In this document: positions 1 to 14,029 of the stretch, one piece after another | Position numbering within the stretch: the stretch's first letter is position 1 | Layout of the letters: every line of letters starts with the position of its first letter | Assembly: GCF_051014445.1 (NCBI RefSeq) | Contig: NW_027488365.1 | Coordinates: 9,238,001 to 9,302,000 of the forward strand | Length of the DNA: 64,000 bases | Origin: Colletes latitarsis | Taxonomy: Eukaryota > Arthropoda > Insecta > Hymenoptera > Colletidae | Direction of reading: 5' to 3' | The notes under the pieces: generated by a model | What the model saw: the letters and a program-made list of their open reading frames with translations, nothing else | Told to the model about the DNA's origin: nothing | The model's database searches: none | Translations under genes and position numbers: made by a program

Positions 1-2432
1 TGAATCACGTAGTAATGTGGTAGCACACTGAAACATTCAATGAAACCTGGTCTGGATAAATATTTTAGAGGATAACGCAAGTTAGGTCTGGGATAGGTCT
101 GGGATTAGCCCTCATCAGACTCATACTTTCGCTTTCTTCATACTTGTTGAACGGATCCTGGCCTTTTTCTGGATTGCATCACGTAGTAATGTAGTACCAT
201 ACTGAAACAGTCAATGAAACCTGGTTTCCATCAATATTTTAGAGGACAACGCAAGTTAGGTCTAGATAAGGCCTGAGATTTTCACTGATCAGACTCATAC
301 ATTCGCATTCTTCACATACTTGTTGAACGGATCCTGGCCTTTTTCTGGATTGCATCACGTAGTAATGTAGTACCATACTGAAACAGTCAATGAAACCTGG
401 TTTCCATCAATATTTTAGAGGACAACGCAAGTTAGGTCTAGGTAAGGCCTGAGATTTTCACTGATCAGACTCATACATTCGCATTCTTCACATACTTGTT
501 GAACGGATCCTGGGTTTTTTCTGGTTTGGATCACGTAGTAATGTGGGACCACACTGAAACAATCAATTAAACCCTGTCTTGATAAATATTTTAGAGGATA
601 ACGCATGTTAGGTCTGGGATAGGTCTGGGATTAGCCCTCATCAGACTCATACTTTCGCATATTTCTCATACTTCATGGCTAGATCCTGGGCTATTTCTGG
701 ATTGGATCACGTAGTAAAGTGGTACCACACTGAAACATTCAATGAAACCTGGTCTGGATATAAATTTTAAAGGATAACGCATGTTAGGTCAAGGTTAGGT
801 CTAAGATTTGCCCTCATCAGGCTCACAGTTTCGCGTTTTTCACATAGTTGTCGAACAGAACCTGGGTTTTTTGTGGTTTGGATCACGTAGTAATGTGGTA
901 CCACACTGAAACATTCAATTAAACCTGGTCTTGTTAAATATTTTAGAGGATAACGCAAGTTAGGTCTGGCATAGGTCTGGGATTCGCCCTCATCAGGCTC
1001 ATACTTTCGCGTTTTTCACATACTTGTTGAACAGATCCTGGGTTTTTTCTGGTTTGTATCACGTAGTAGTGTGGCACCACACTGAAACAGTCCATTAAAC
1101 CTGGTTTGGATCAATATTTTAGAGGATAACGCATGTTAGGGCTAGGTTAGCCCTGGGATTTTCACTCATTAGACTCATACTTTCGCATTCTTCTCATACT
1201 TGTTGAACTGATCCTGGGTTTTTTCTGGTTTGGATCAGGTAGTAATGTGGTACCACACTGAAACAGTCGATTAAACCTGGTTTCGATCAATATTTTAGAG
1301 GATAACGCATGCTAGGTCTAGGTCAGGCCTGGGATTTTCACTCATCAGACTCATACTTTCGCATTCTTCACATACTTGTTGAACGGATCCTGGTTTTTAT
1401 CTGGTTTGGGTCACGTTGTAATGTGGGACCACACTCAAATAGTCAATTAAACCTAGTCTTGATAAATATTTTAGAGGATAACGCATGTTAGGCTTGGGTT
1501 AGGTCTAGGATTTGCACTCAGCAGGCTCATACTTTCGCATATCTCTCATACTTCATGGCTAGATCCTGGGCTGTTTCTGGATTGTATCACGTAGTAATGT
1601 GGTACCACGCTGAAACAGTCAATTAAACCTGGTTTCGATCAATATTTTAGAGGATAACGCAAGTTAGGTCTGGCATAGGTCTGGGATTCGCCCTCATCAG
1701 GCTCATACTTTCGCGTTTTTCACATACTTGTTGAACAGATCCTGGGTTTTTTCTGGTTCGTATCACGTATTAGTGTGGTACCACACTGAAACAGTCCATT
1801 AAACCTGGTTTGGATGAATATTTTAGAGGATAACGCATGTAAGGTCTAGGTTAGCCCTGGGATTTCCACTCATCAGACTCATACTTTCGCACACTTCACA
1901 TACTCGTTGAACAGATCCTGGGTTATTTTCTGGTTTGGATCACATAGTAATGTGGTACCACACTGAAACAGTCAATTAAACCTGGTTTCGATCAATATTT
2001 TAGAGGATATCGCAAGTTAGGTCTGGGATAGGTCTGGGATTTTCACTCATCAGACTCATACTTTCGCATTCTTCACATACTTGTTGAACGGATCCTGTGT
2101 TTTTTCTGGATTGGATCACGTAGTAATGTGGTACCACACTGAAACATTCAATGAAACCTGGTCTGGATAAATATTTTAGAGGATAACGCAAGTTAGGTCT
2201 GGGATAGGTCTGGGATTAGCCCTCATCAGACTCATACTTTCGCACACTTCACATACTCGTTGAACAGATCCTGGGTTTTTTTCTGGTTTGGATCACGTAG
2301 TAATGTGGTAACACACTGAAACAGTCGATTAAACCAGGTTTCGATCAATATTATTGAGGATAACGCATGTTAGGTCTAGGTCAGGTCTAGGATTTGCCCT
2401 CATCAGGCTCATACTTTCTCATATTTCTCATA
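1..2432 (+). repeat. Segmental duplication A, copy 1 (partner 6690-9121)
   Basis: This block matches 6690-9121 at a constant offset of 6689 bp (38 monomers plus 1 base). Only a few mismatches were seen by eye, for example near 1437 and near 2215. The copies part company near 2433, inside a monomer, where one continues CTTGATGGCTAG and the other CTTCATGGCTGG. The left end is the window edge, so the true block may be longer. The near-identity indicates recent exchange or amplification within the array. Confidence 0.85.
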
Positions 2433-5400
2433 CTTGATGGCTAGATCCTGGGCTTTTTCTGGATTGCGTCACGTAGTAATGAAGTACAACACTGAAACAG
2501 TCAATTAAACCTGGTTTCCATCAATATCTTAGAGGACAACGCATGTTAGGTCTAGGTTAGGCCTGGGATTTTCACTCATCAGACTCATACTTTCGCATTC
2601 TTCACATACTTGTTGAACGGATCCTGTGTTTTTTCTGGATTGGATCACGTAGTAATGTGGTACCACACTGAAACATTCAATGAAACCTGGTCTGGATAAA
2701 TATTTTAGAGGATAACGCAAGTTAGGTCTGGGATAGGTCTGGGATTTGACCTCATCAGACTCATACTTTCGCACACTTCACATACTCGTTGAACAGATCC
2801 TGGGTTACTTTCTGGTTTGGATCAGGTAGTAATGTGGTACCACACTGAAGCAGTCGATTAAACCTGGTTTCGATCAATATTTTAGAGAATAATTCATGTT
2901 AGGTCTAGGTTAGGTCTGGGATTTGCTCTCATCAGGCTCGTTCTTTCGCATATTTCTCATACTTGATGGCTAGATCCTGGGCTTTTTCTGGTTTGGATCA
3001 CATAGTAATGTGGTACCACACTGAAACAGTCGATTAAACCAGGTTTCGATCAATATTTTTGAGGACAACGCATGTTAGGTCTAGGTTAGGCCTGGGATTT
3101 TCACTCATCAGACTCATACTTTCGCATTCTTCACATACTTGTTGAACTGAAACTGGGTTTTTTTCTGGTTTGGATCACGTAGTAATGTGGTTCCACACTG
3201 AAACAGTCGGTTAAACCTGGTTTCGATCAATATTTTAGTGGATAACGCAAGTTAGGTCTGGGATTGGTCTGGGATTTGACCTCATCAGACTCATACTTTC
3301 GCAAACTTCACATACTCGTTGAACAGATCCTGGGTTATTTTCTGGTTTGGATCACATAGTAATGTGGCACCACACTGAAACAGTCGATTAAACCACGTTT
3401 CGATCAATATCTTTGAGGATAACGCATGTTAGGTCTAGGTTAGGCCTGGGATTTTCACACATCAGACTCATACTTTCGCATTCTTCACATACTTGTTGAA
3501 CGGATCCTGTGTTTTGTCTGGCTTGTATCACGTATTAGTGTGGTACCACACTGAAACAGTCCATTAAACCTGGTTTGGATGAATATTTTAGAGGATAACG
3601 CATGTAAGGTCTAGGTTAGCCCTGGGATTTCCACTCATCAGACTCATACTTTCGCATTCTTCTCATACTTGTTGAACGATCCTGGGTTTTTTCTGGTTAG
3701 GATCACGTAGTAAAGTGGTACCACACTGAAACATTCAATGCAACCTGGTCTGGATAAAAATTTTAGAGGATAACGCATGTTAGGTCAAGGTTAGGTCTAA
3801 GATTTGCCCTCATCAGGCTCACAGTTTCGCGTTTTTCACATACTTGTCGAACAGATCCTGGGTTTTTTGTGGTTTGGATCACGTAGTAATGTGGTACCAC
3901 GCTGAAACAGTCGATTAAACCTGGTTTCGATCAATATTTTAGAGGATAACGCAAGTTAAGTCTGGGATTGGTCTGGGATTTGACCTCATCAGACTCATAC
4001 TTTCGCACACTTCACATACTTGTTGAACAGATCCTGGGTTTTTTCTGGTTTGTATCACGTAGTAGTGTGGTACCACACTGAAACAGTCCATTAAACCTGG
4101 TTTGGATGAATATTTTAGAGGATAACGCATGTAAGGTCTAGGTTAGGCCTGGGATTTTCACACATCAGACTCATACTTTCGCATTCTTCACATACTTGTT
4201 GAACGGATCCTGGGTTTTTTCTGGTTTGGATCACGTAGTAATGTGGGACCACACTGAATCAGTCAATTAAACCTGGTTTCGACCAATATTTTAGAGAATA
4301 ATTCATGTCAGCTCTAGGTTAGGTCTGGGATTTTCTCTCATCAGGCTCATTCTTTCGCATATTTCTCATACTTGATGGCTAGATCCTGGGCTTTTTCTGG
4401 ATTGGATCACGTAGTAATGAAGTACAACACTGAAACAGTCAATTAAACCTGGTTTCCATCAATATTTTAGAGGACAGCGCATGTTAGGTCTAGGTTAGGC
4501 CTGGGATTTGCACAGATCAGGGTCATACTTTCGCAGTTTTAACATACATGTTGACCTGATCGAGGGTTTTTTCTGCTTTGGATCACGTAGTAAAGTGGTA
4601 CCACACTGAAACAGTCCATTAAACCTAGTTTGGATCAATTGTTTAGAGGATAACGCATGTTAGGTCTAGGTTAGCCCTGAGATTTTCACTCATCAGACTC
4701 ATACTTTCGCATTCTTCTCATACTTGTTGAACAGATCCTGGGTTTTTTCTGGTTTGTATCACGTAGAGGTGTGGTACCACACTGAAACAGTCCATTAAAC
4801 CTGGTTTGGATCAATTGTTTAGAGGATAACGCATGTTAGGTCTAGGTTAGCCCTGGGATTTTCACTCATCAGACTCATACTTTCGCATTCTTCTCATACA
4901 TGTTGAACTGATCTTGGGGTTTTTCTGGTTTGGATCACGTAGTAATGTGGTACCACACTGAAACAGTCGATTAAACCTGGTTTCGATCAATATTTTTGAG
5001 GATAACGCAAGTTAAGTCTGGGATTGGTCTGGGATTTGACCTCATCAGACTCATACTTTCGCACACTTCACATACTCGTTGAACAGTTCCTGGGTTATTT
5101 TCTGGTTTGGATCACATAGTAATGTGGTACCACACTGAAACAGTCGATTAAACCAGGTTTCGATCAATATTTTTGAGGATAACGCATGTTAGGTCTAGGT
5201 TAGGCCTGGGATTTTCACTCATCAGACTCATACTTTCGCATATTTCTCATACTTCATGGCTAGATCCTGGGCAATTTCTGGATTGGATCACGTAGTAAAG
5301 TGGTACCACACTGAAACATTCAATGAAACCTGGTCTGGATATAAATTTTAAAGGATAACGCATGTTAGGTCAAGGTTAGGTCTAAGATTTGCCCTCATCA

Positions 5401-6689
5401 GGCTCACTGTTTCGCGTTTTTCACATAGTTGTCGAACAGATCCTGGGTTTTTTGTGGTTTGGATCACGTAGTAATGTGGTACCACACTGAAACATTCAAT
5501 TAAACCTGGTCTTGATAAATATTTTACAGGATAACGCATGTTAGGTCTGGGATAGGTCTGGGATTAGCCCTCATCAGACTCATACTTTCGCTTTCTTCAT
5601 ACTTGTTGAACGGATCCTGGCCTTTTTCTGGATTGCATCACGTAGTAATGTAGTACCATACTGAAACAGTCAATGAAACCTGGTTTCCATCAATATTTTA
5701 GAGGACAACGCAAGTTAGGTCTAGGTAAGGCCTGAGATTTTCACTGATCAGACTCATACATTCGCATTCTTCACATACTTGTTGAACGGATCCTGGGTTT
5801 TTTCTGGTTTGGATCACGTAGTAATGTGGGACCACACTGAAACAATCAATTAAACCTTGTCTTGATAAATATTTTAGAGGATAACGCATGTTAGGTCTGG
5901 GATAGGTCTGGGATTAGCCCTCATCAGACTCATACTTTCGCATATTTCTCATACATCATGGCTAGATCCTGGGCTATTTCTGGATTGTATCACGTAGTAA
6001 TGTGGTACCACGCTGAAACAGTCGATTAAACCTGGTTTCGATCAATATTTTAGAGGATAACGCAAGTTAAGTCTGGGATTGGTCTGGGATTTGACCTCAT
6101 CAGACTCATACTTTCGCACACTTCACATACTTGTTGAACAGATCCTGGGTTTTTTCTGGTTTGTATCACGTAGTAGTGTGGTACCACACTGAAACAGTCC
6201 ATTAAACCTGGTTTGGATGAATATTTTAGAGGATAACGCACGTAAGGTCTAGGTTAGCCCTGGGATTTCCACTCATCAGACTCATACTTTCGCATTCTTC
6301 ACATACTTGTTGAACGGATCCTGGGTTTTTTCTAGTTTGGATCACGTAGTAATGTGGGACCACACTGAAACAGTCAATTAAACCTGGTTTCCACCAATAT
6401 CTTAGAGGACAACGCAAGTTAGGTCTGGGATAGGTCTGGGATTTGCCCTCATCAGGCTCATACTTTCGCGTTTTTCACATACTTGTTGAACAGATCCTGG
6501 GTTTTTTCTGGTTTGGATCCCGTAGTAGTGTGGTACCACAATAAAACAGTCAATTAAACCTGGTTTCGATCAATATTTTAGAGGATATCGCAAGTTAGGT
6601 CTGGGATAGGTCTGGGATTTTCACTCATCAGACTCATACTTTCGCATTCTTCACATACTTGTTGAACGGATCCTGTGTTTTTTCTGGAT

Positions 6690-9121
6690 TGAATCACGTA
6701 GTAATGTGGTAGCACACTGAAACATTCAATGAAACCTGGTCTGGATAAATATTTTAGAGGATAACGCAAGTTAGGTCTGGGATAGGTCTGGGATTAGCCC
6801 TCATCAGACTCATACTTTCGCTTTCTTCATACTTGTTGAACGGATCCTGGCCTTTTTCTGGATTGCATCACGTAGTAATGTAGTACCATACTGAAACAGT
6901 CAATGAAACCTGGTTTCCATCAATATTTTAGAGGACAACGCAAGTTAGGTCTAGATAAGGCCTGAGATTTTCACTGATCAGACTCATACATTCGCATTCT
7001 TCACATACTTGTTGAACGGATCCTGGCCTTTTTCTGGATTGCATCACGTAGTAATGTAGTACCATACTGAAACAGTCAATGAAACCTGGTTTCCATCAAT
7101 ATTTTAGAGGACAACGCAAGTTAGGTCTAGGTAAGGCCTGAGATTTTCACTGATCAGACTCATACATTCGCATTCTTCACATACTTGTTGAACGGATCCT
7201 GGGTTTTTTCTGGTTTGGATCACGTAGTAATGTGGGACCACACTGAAACAATCAATTAAACCCTGTCTTGATAAATATTTTAGAGGATAACGCATGTTAG
7301 GTCTGGGATAGGTCTGGGATTAGCCCTCATCAGACTCATACTTTCGCATATTTCTCATACTTCATGGCTAGATCCTGGGCTATTTCTGGATTGGATCACG
7401 TAGTAAAGTGGTACCACACTGAAACATTCAATGAAACCTGGTCTGGATATAAATTTTAAAGGATAACGCATGTTAGGTCAAGGTTAGGTCTAAGATTTGC
7501 CCTCATCAGGCTCACAGTTTCGCGTTTTTCACATAGTTGTCGAACAGAACCTGGGTTTTTTGTGGTTTGGATCACGTAGTAATGTGGTACCACACTGAAA
7601 CATTCAATTAAACCTGGTCTTGTTAAATATTTTAGAGGATAACGCAAGTTAGGTCTGGCATAGGTCTGGGATTCGCCCTCATCAGGCTCATACTTTCGCG
7701 TTTTTCACATACTTGTTGAACAGATCCTGGGTTTTTTCTGGTTTGTATCACGTAGTAGTGTGGCACCACACTGAAACAGTCCATTAAACCTGGTTTGGAT
7801 CAATATTTTAGAGGATAACGCATGTTAGGGCTAGGTTAGCCCTGGGATTTTCACTCATTAGACTCATACTTTCGCATTCTTCTCATACTTGTTGAACTGA
7901 TCCTGGGTTTTTTCTGGTTTGGATCAGGTAGTAATGTGGTACCACACTGAAACAGTCGATTAAACCTGGTTTCGATCAATATTTTAGAGGATAACGCATG
8001 CTAGGTCTAGGTCAGGCCTGGGATTTTCACTCATCAGACTCATACTTTCGCATTCTTCACATACTTGTTGAACGGATCCTGGTTTTTATCTGGTTTGGGT
8101 CACGTTGTAATGTGGGACCACACTCAAACAGTCAATTAAACCTAGTCTTGATAAATATTTTAGAGGATAACGCATGTTAGGCTTGGGTTAGGTCTAGGAT
8201 TTGCACTCAGCAGGCTCATACTTTCGCATATCTCTCATACTTCATGGCTAGATCCTGGGCTGTTTCTGGATTGTATCACGTAGTAATGTGGTACCACGCT
8301 GAAACAGTCAATTAAACCTGGTTTCGATCAATATTTTAGAGGATAACGCAAGTTAGGTCTGGCATAGGTCTGGGATTCGCCCTCATCAGGCTCATACTTT
8401 CGCGTTTTTCACATACTTGTTGAACAGATCCTGGGTTTTTTCTGGTTCGTATCACGTATTAGTGTGGTACCACACTGAAACAGTCCATTAAACCTGGTTT
8501 GGATGAATATTTTAGAGGATAACGCATGTAAGGTCTAGGTTAGCCCTGGGATTTCCACTCATCAGACTCATACTTTCGCACACTTCACATACTCGTTGAA
8601 CAGATCCTGGGTTATTTTCTGGTTTGGATCACATAGTAATGTGGTACCACACTGAAACAGTCAATTAAACCTGGTTTCGATCAATATTTTAGAGGATATC
8701 GCAAGTTAGGTCTGGGATAGGTCTGGGATTTTCACTCATCAGACTCATACTTTCGCATTCTTCACATACTTGTTGAACGGATCCTGTGTTTTTTCTGGAT
8801 TGGATCACGTAGTAATGTGGTACCACACTGAAACATTCAATGAAACCTGGTCTGGATAAATATTTTAGAGGATAACGCAAGTTAGGTCTGGGATAGGTCT
8901 GGGACTAGCCCTCATCAGACTCATACTTTCGCACACTTCACATACTCGTTGAACAGATCCTGGGTTTTTTTCTGGTTTGGATCACGTAGTAATGTGGTAA
9001 CACACTGAAACAGTCGATTAAACCAGGTTTCGATCAATATTATTGAGGATAACGCATGTTAGGTCTAGGTCAGGTCTAGGATTTGCCCTCATCAGGCTCA
9101 TACTTTCTCATATTTCTCATA
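6690..9121 (+). repeat. Segmental duplication A, copy 2 (partner 1-2432)
   Basis: This is the second copy of the 2.4-kb block that opens the window. Its part from about 7630 onward is also shared with the block at 21535, so it lies in two nested duplications of different offset (6689 and 13905 bp). Confidence 0.85.
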
Positions 9122-11040
9122 CTTCATGGCTGGATCCTGGGCTATTTCTGGATTGGATCACGTAGTAATGTGGTACCACACTGAGACATTCAATGAAACC
9201 TGGTCTGGATAAATATTTTAGAGGATAACGCAAGTTAGGTCTGGGGTAGGTCTGGGATTAGCCCTCATCAGACTCATACTTTCGCACACTTCACATACTC
9301 GTTGAACAGATCCTGGGTTTTTTTCTGGTTTGGATCACGTAGTAATGTGGTAACACACTGAAACAGTCAATTAAACCTGGTTTCGATTAATATCTTAGAG
9401 GACAACGCAAGTTAGGTCTAGGTAAGGCCTGAGATTTTCACTGATCAGACTCATACTTTCACCTTCTTCACATACTTGTTGAGCGGATCCTGGGCTTTTT
9501 CTGGTTTGGAACACGTAGTAATGTGGTACCACACTGAAACATTCAATTAAACCTGGTCTTGATAAATATTTTAGAGAATAACGCATGTTAGGTCTGGGTT
9601 AGGTCTAGGATTTGCCCTCATCAGGCTCATACTTTCGCATATTTCTCATACTTCATGGCTAGATCCTGGGCAATTTCTGGATTGGATCACGTAGTAAAGT
9701 GGTACCACACTGAAACATTCAATGAAACCTGGTCTGGATATAAATTTTAAAGGATAACGCATGTTAGGTCAAGGTTAGGTCTAAGATTTGCCCTCATCAG
9801 GCTCACAGTTTCGCGTTTTTCACATAGTTGTCGAACAGATCCTGGGTTTTTTGTGGTTTGGATCACGTAGTAATGTGGTACCACACTGAAACATTCAATT
9901 AAACCTGGTCTTGATAAATATTTTACAGGATAACGCATGTTAGGTCTGGGATAGGTCTGGGATTAGCCCTCATCAGACTCATACTTTCGCTTTCTTCATA
10001 CTTGTTGAACGGATCCTGGCCTTTTTCTGGATTGCATCACGTAGTAATGTAGTACCATACTGAAACAGTCAATGAAACCTGGTTTCCATCAATATTTTAG
10101 AGGACAACGCAAGTTAGGTCTAGGTAAGGCCTGAGATTTTCACTGATCAGACTCATACATTCGCATTCTTCACATACTTGTTGAACGGATCCTGGGTTTT
10201 TTCTGGTTTGGATCACGTAGTAATGTGGGACCACACTGAAACAATCAATTAAACCTTGTCTTGATAAATATTTTAGAGGATAACGCATGTTAGGTCTGGG
10301 ATAGGTCTGGGATTAGCCCTCATCAGACTCATACTTTCGCATATTTCTCATACTTCATGGCTAGATCCTGGGCTATTTCTGGATTGGATCACGTAGTAAA
10401 GTGGTACCACACTGAAACATTCAATGAAACCTGGTCTGGATATAAATTTTAAAGGATAACGCATGTTAGGTCAAGGTTAGGTCTAAGATTTGCCCTCATC
10501 AGGCTCACAGTTTCGCGTTTTTCACATAGTTGTCGAACAGAACCTGGGTTTTATGTGGTTTGGATCACGTAGTAATGTGGTACCACACTGAAACTTCAAT
10601 TAAACCTGGTCTTGTTAAATATTTTAGAGGATAACGCATGTTAGGTCTGGGATAGGTCTGGGATTAGCCCTCATCAGACTCATACTTCCGCACACTTCAC
10701 ATACTCGTTGACGAGATCCTGGGTTTTTTTCTAGTTTGGATCACGCAGTAATGTGGTACCACACTGAAACAGTCGATTAAACCTGGTTTCGATCAATATT
10801 TTTGAGGATAACGCATGTTAGGTCTGGGATAGGTCTGGGATTAGCCCTCATCAGACTCATACTTTCGCTTTCTTCATACTTGTTGAACGGATCCTGGCCT
10901 TTTTCTGGATTGCATCACGTAGTAATGTAGTACCATACTGAAACAGTCAATGAAACCTGGTTTCCATCAATATTCTAGAGGACAACGCAAGTTAGGTCTA
11001 GGTAAGGCCTGAGATTTTCACTGATCAGACCCATACATTC
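7630..11040 (+). repeat. Segmental duplication B, copy 1 (partner 21535-24945)
   Basis: About 3.4 kb matches 21535-24945 at an offset of 13905 bp (79 monomers plus 1 base). Rare variants are shared: GGATCAGGTAGT near 7921 and 21826, and the shortened GAAACTTCAATT near 10591 and 24496. A handful of single-base differences were seen. After about 50 bp of divergence at 11041, the two regions stay similar into the 704-bp repeats. Confidence 0.82.
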
Positions 11041-11168
11041 GCATTCTTCACATACTCGTTGACGAGATCCTGGGTTTTTTTCTAGTTTGTATCACGTTGT
11101 AATGTGGGACCACACTGAAACAATCAATTAAACCTTGTCTTGATAAATATTTTAGAGGGTAACGCATG

Positions 11169-12890
11169 TTAGGCTTGGGTTAGGTCTAGGATTTGCACTC
11201 AGCAGGCTCATACTTTCGCATATCTCTCATACTTCATGGCTAGATCCTGGGCCGTTTCTGGATTGTATCACGTAGTAATGTGGTACCACGCTGAAACAGT
11301 CAATTAAACCTGGTTTCGATCAATATTTTAGAGGATAACGCAAGTTAGGTCTGGCATAGGTCTGGGATTCGCCCTCATCAGGCTCATACTTTCGCGTTTT
11401 TCACATACTTGTTGAACAGATCCTGGGTTTTTGCTGGTTTGTATCACGTAGTAGTGTGGTACCACACTGAAACAGTCCATTAAACCTGGTTTGGATCAAT
11501 ATTTTAGAGGATAACGCATGTTAGGGCTAGGTTAGCCCTGGGATTTTCACTCATTAGACTCATACTTTCGCATTCTTCTCATACTTGTTGAACTGATCCT
11601 GGGTTTTTTCTGGTTTGGATCACGTAGTAATGTGGTACCACACTGAAACAGTCGATTAAACCTGGTTTCGATCAATATTTTAGAGGATAACGCATGTTAG
11701 GTCTAGGTCAGGCCTGGGATTTTCACTCATCAGACTCATACTTTCGCATTCTTCACATACTTGTTGACCGGATCCTGGGTTTTTTCTGGTTTGGATCACG
11801 TTGTAATGTGGGACCACACTGAAACAATCAATTAAACCTAGTCTTGATAAATATTTTAGAGGATAACGCATGTTAGGCTTAGGTTAGGTCTAGGATTTGC
11901 ACTCAGCAGGCTCATACTTTCGCATATCTCTCATACTTCATGGCTAGATCCTGGGCTGTTTCTGGATTGTATCACGTAGTAATGTGGTACCACGCTGAAA
12001 CAGTCAATTAAACCTGGTTTCGATCAATATTTTAGAGGATAACGCAAGTTAGGTCTGGCATAGGTCTGGGATTCGCCCTCATCAGGCTCATACTTTCGCG
12101 TTTTTCACATACTTGTTGAACAGATCCTGGGTTTTTTCTGGTTTGTATCACGTAGTAGTGTGGTACCACACTGAAACAGTCCATTAAACCTGGTTTGGAT
12201 CAATATTTTAGAGGATAACGCATGTTAGGGCTAGGTTAGCCCTGGGATTTTCACTCATTAGACTCATACTTTCGCATTCTTCTCATACTTGTTGAACTGA
12301 TCCTGGGTTTTTTCTGGTTTGGATCACGTAGTAATGTGGTACCACACTGAAACAGTCGATTAAACCTGGTTTCGATCAATATTTTAGAGGATAACGCATG
12401 TTAGGTCTAGGTCAGGCCTGGGATTTTCACTCATCAGACTCATACTTTCGCATTCTTCACATACTTGTTGAACGGATCCTGGGTTTTTTCTGGTTTGGAT
12501 CACGTTGTAATGTGGGACCACACTGAAACAATCAATTAAACCTAGTCTTGATAAATATTTTAGAGGATAACGCATGTTAGGCTTAGGTTAGGTCTAGGAT
12601 TTGCACTCAGCAGGCTCATACTTTCGCATATCTCTCATACTTCATGGCTAGATCCTGGGCTGTTTCTGGATTGTATCACGTAGTAATGTGGTACCACGCT
12701 GAAACAGTCAATTAAACCTGGTTTCGATCAATATTTTAGAGGATAACGCAAGTTAGGTCTGGCATAGGTCTGGGATTCGCCCTCATCAGGCTCATACTTT
12801 CGCGTTTTTCACATACTTGTTGAACAGATCCTGGGTTTTTTCTGGTTCGTATCACGTATTAGTGTGGTACCACACTGAAACAGTCCATTA
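11169..12890 (+). repeat. 704-bp higher-order repeat block 1
   Basis: Four distinguishable 176-bp monomers recur in fixed order with a 704-bp period. They are marked by CATATCTCTCATACTTC, then CGTTTTTCACATACTTG with TAGTAGTGTGG, then CATTCTTCTCATACTTG, then CATTCTTCACATACTTG. The CATATCTCTC marker occurs near 11217, 11923 and 12627. The block ends where the CGTATCACGTATTAG variant monomer begins near 12850. Confidence 0.85.
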
Positions 12891-13625
12891 AACCTGGTTT
12901 GGATGAATATTTTAGAGGATAACGCATGTAAGGTCTAGGTTAGCTCTGGAATTTCCACTCATCAGACTCATACTTTCGCATTCTTCTCATACTTGTTGAA
13001 CTGATCCTGGGTTTTTTCTGGTTTGGATCACGTAGTAATGTGGCACCACACTGAAACAGACGATTAAACCTGGTTTCGATCAATATCTTAGAGGATAACG
13101 CAAGTTAAGTCTGGGATTGGTCTGGGATTTGACCTCATCAGACTCATACTTTCGCACACTTCACATACTCGTTGAACAGATCCTGGGTTATTTTCTGGTT
13201 TGGATCACATAGTAATGTGGTACCACACTGAAACAGTCGATTAAACCAGGTTTCGATCAATATTTAAGAGGATAACGCCTGTTAGGTCTAGGTTAGGCCT
13301 GGGATTTTCACTCATCAGACTCATACTTTCGCATTCTTCAGATACTTGTTGAACGGATCCTGGGTTTTTTCTGGTTTGGATCACGTAGTAATGTGGGGCC
13401 ACACTGAAGCAGTCAATTAAACCTGGTTTCCATCAATATTTTAGAGGACAACGCAAGTTAGGTCTGGGATAGGTCTGGTATTTGCCCTCATCAGGCTCAT
13501 ACTTTCGCGTTTTTCACATACTTGTTGAACAGATCCTGGGTTTTTTCTGGTTTGGATCCCGTAGTAGTGTGGTACCACAATAAAACAGTCAATTAAACCT
13601 GGTTTCGATCAATATTTTAGAGGAT
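12300..13625 (+). repeat. Segmental duplication C, copy 1 (partner 15821-17146)
   Basis: This segment matches 15821-17146 at an offset of 3521 bp (20 monomers plus 1 base). It runs out of the 704-bp repeats into several other monomer types, including the unusual GAAACAGACGATT variant. The match breaks near 13625, where one copy reads GATAACGC and the other GATATCGC followed by a different continuation. Confidence 0.75.
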
Positions 13626-14029
13626 AACGCAAGTTAGGTCTAGGTAAGGCCTGAGATTTTCACTGATCAGACTCATACATTCGCATATTTCTCATACTTC
13701 ATGGCTAGATCCTGGGCTATTTCTGGATTGGATCACGTAGTAAAGTGGTACCACACTGAAACATTCAATGAAACCTGGTCTGGATATAAATTTTAAAGGA
13801 TAACGCATGTTAGGTCAAGGTTAGGTCTAAGATTTGCCCTCATCAGGCTCACAGTTTCGCGTTTTTCACATAGTTGTCGAACAGAACCTGGGTTTTTTGT
13901 GGTTTGGATCACGTAGTAATGTGGTACCACACTGAAACATTCAATGAAACCTGGTCTTGTTAAATATTTTAGAGGATAACGCAAGTTAGGTCTAGGTAAG
14001 GCCTGAGATTTTCACTGATCAGACTCATA

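Noticed and set aside
415..606. A 63-codon open frame on the minus strand (and dozens of near-identical ones through all satellite blocks) that could be read as a small protein family.
   Set aside because: It repeats with the satellite monomer and spans slightly more than one 176-bp unit. The monomer length is not a multiple of three, so the frame always ends in the next unit. Alternate monomer types break it with stops, and I see no domain or start context. It is a by-product of the repeat.
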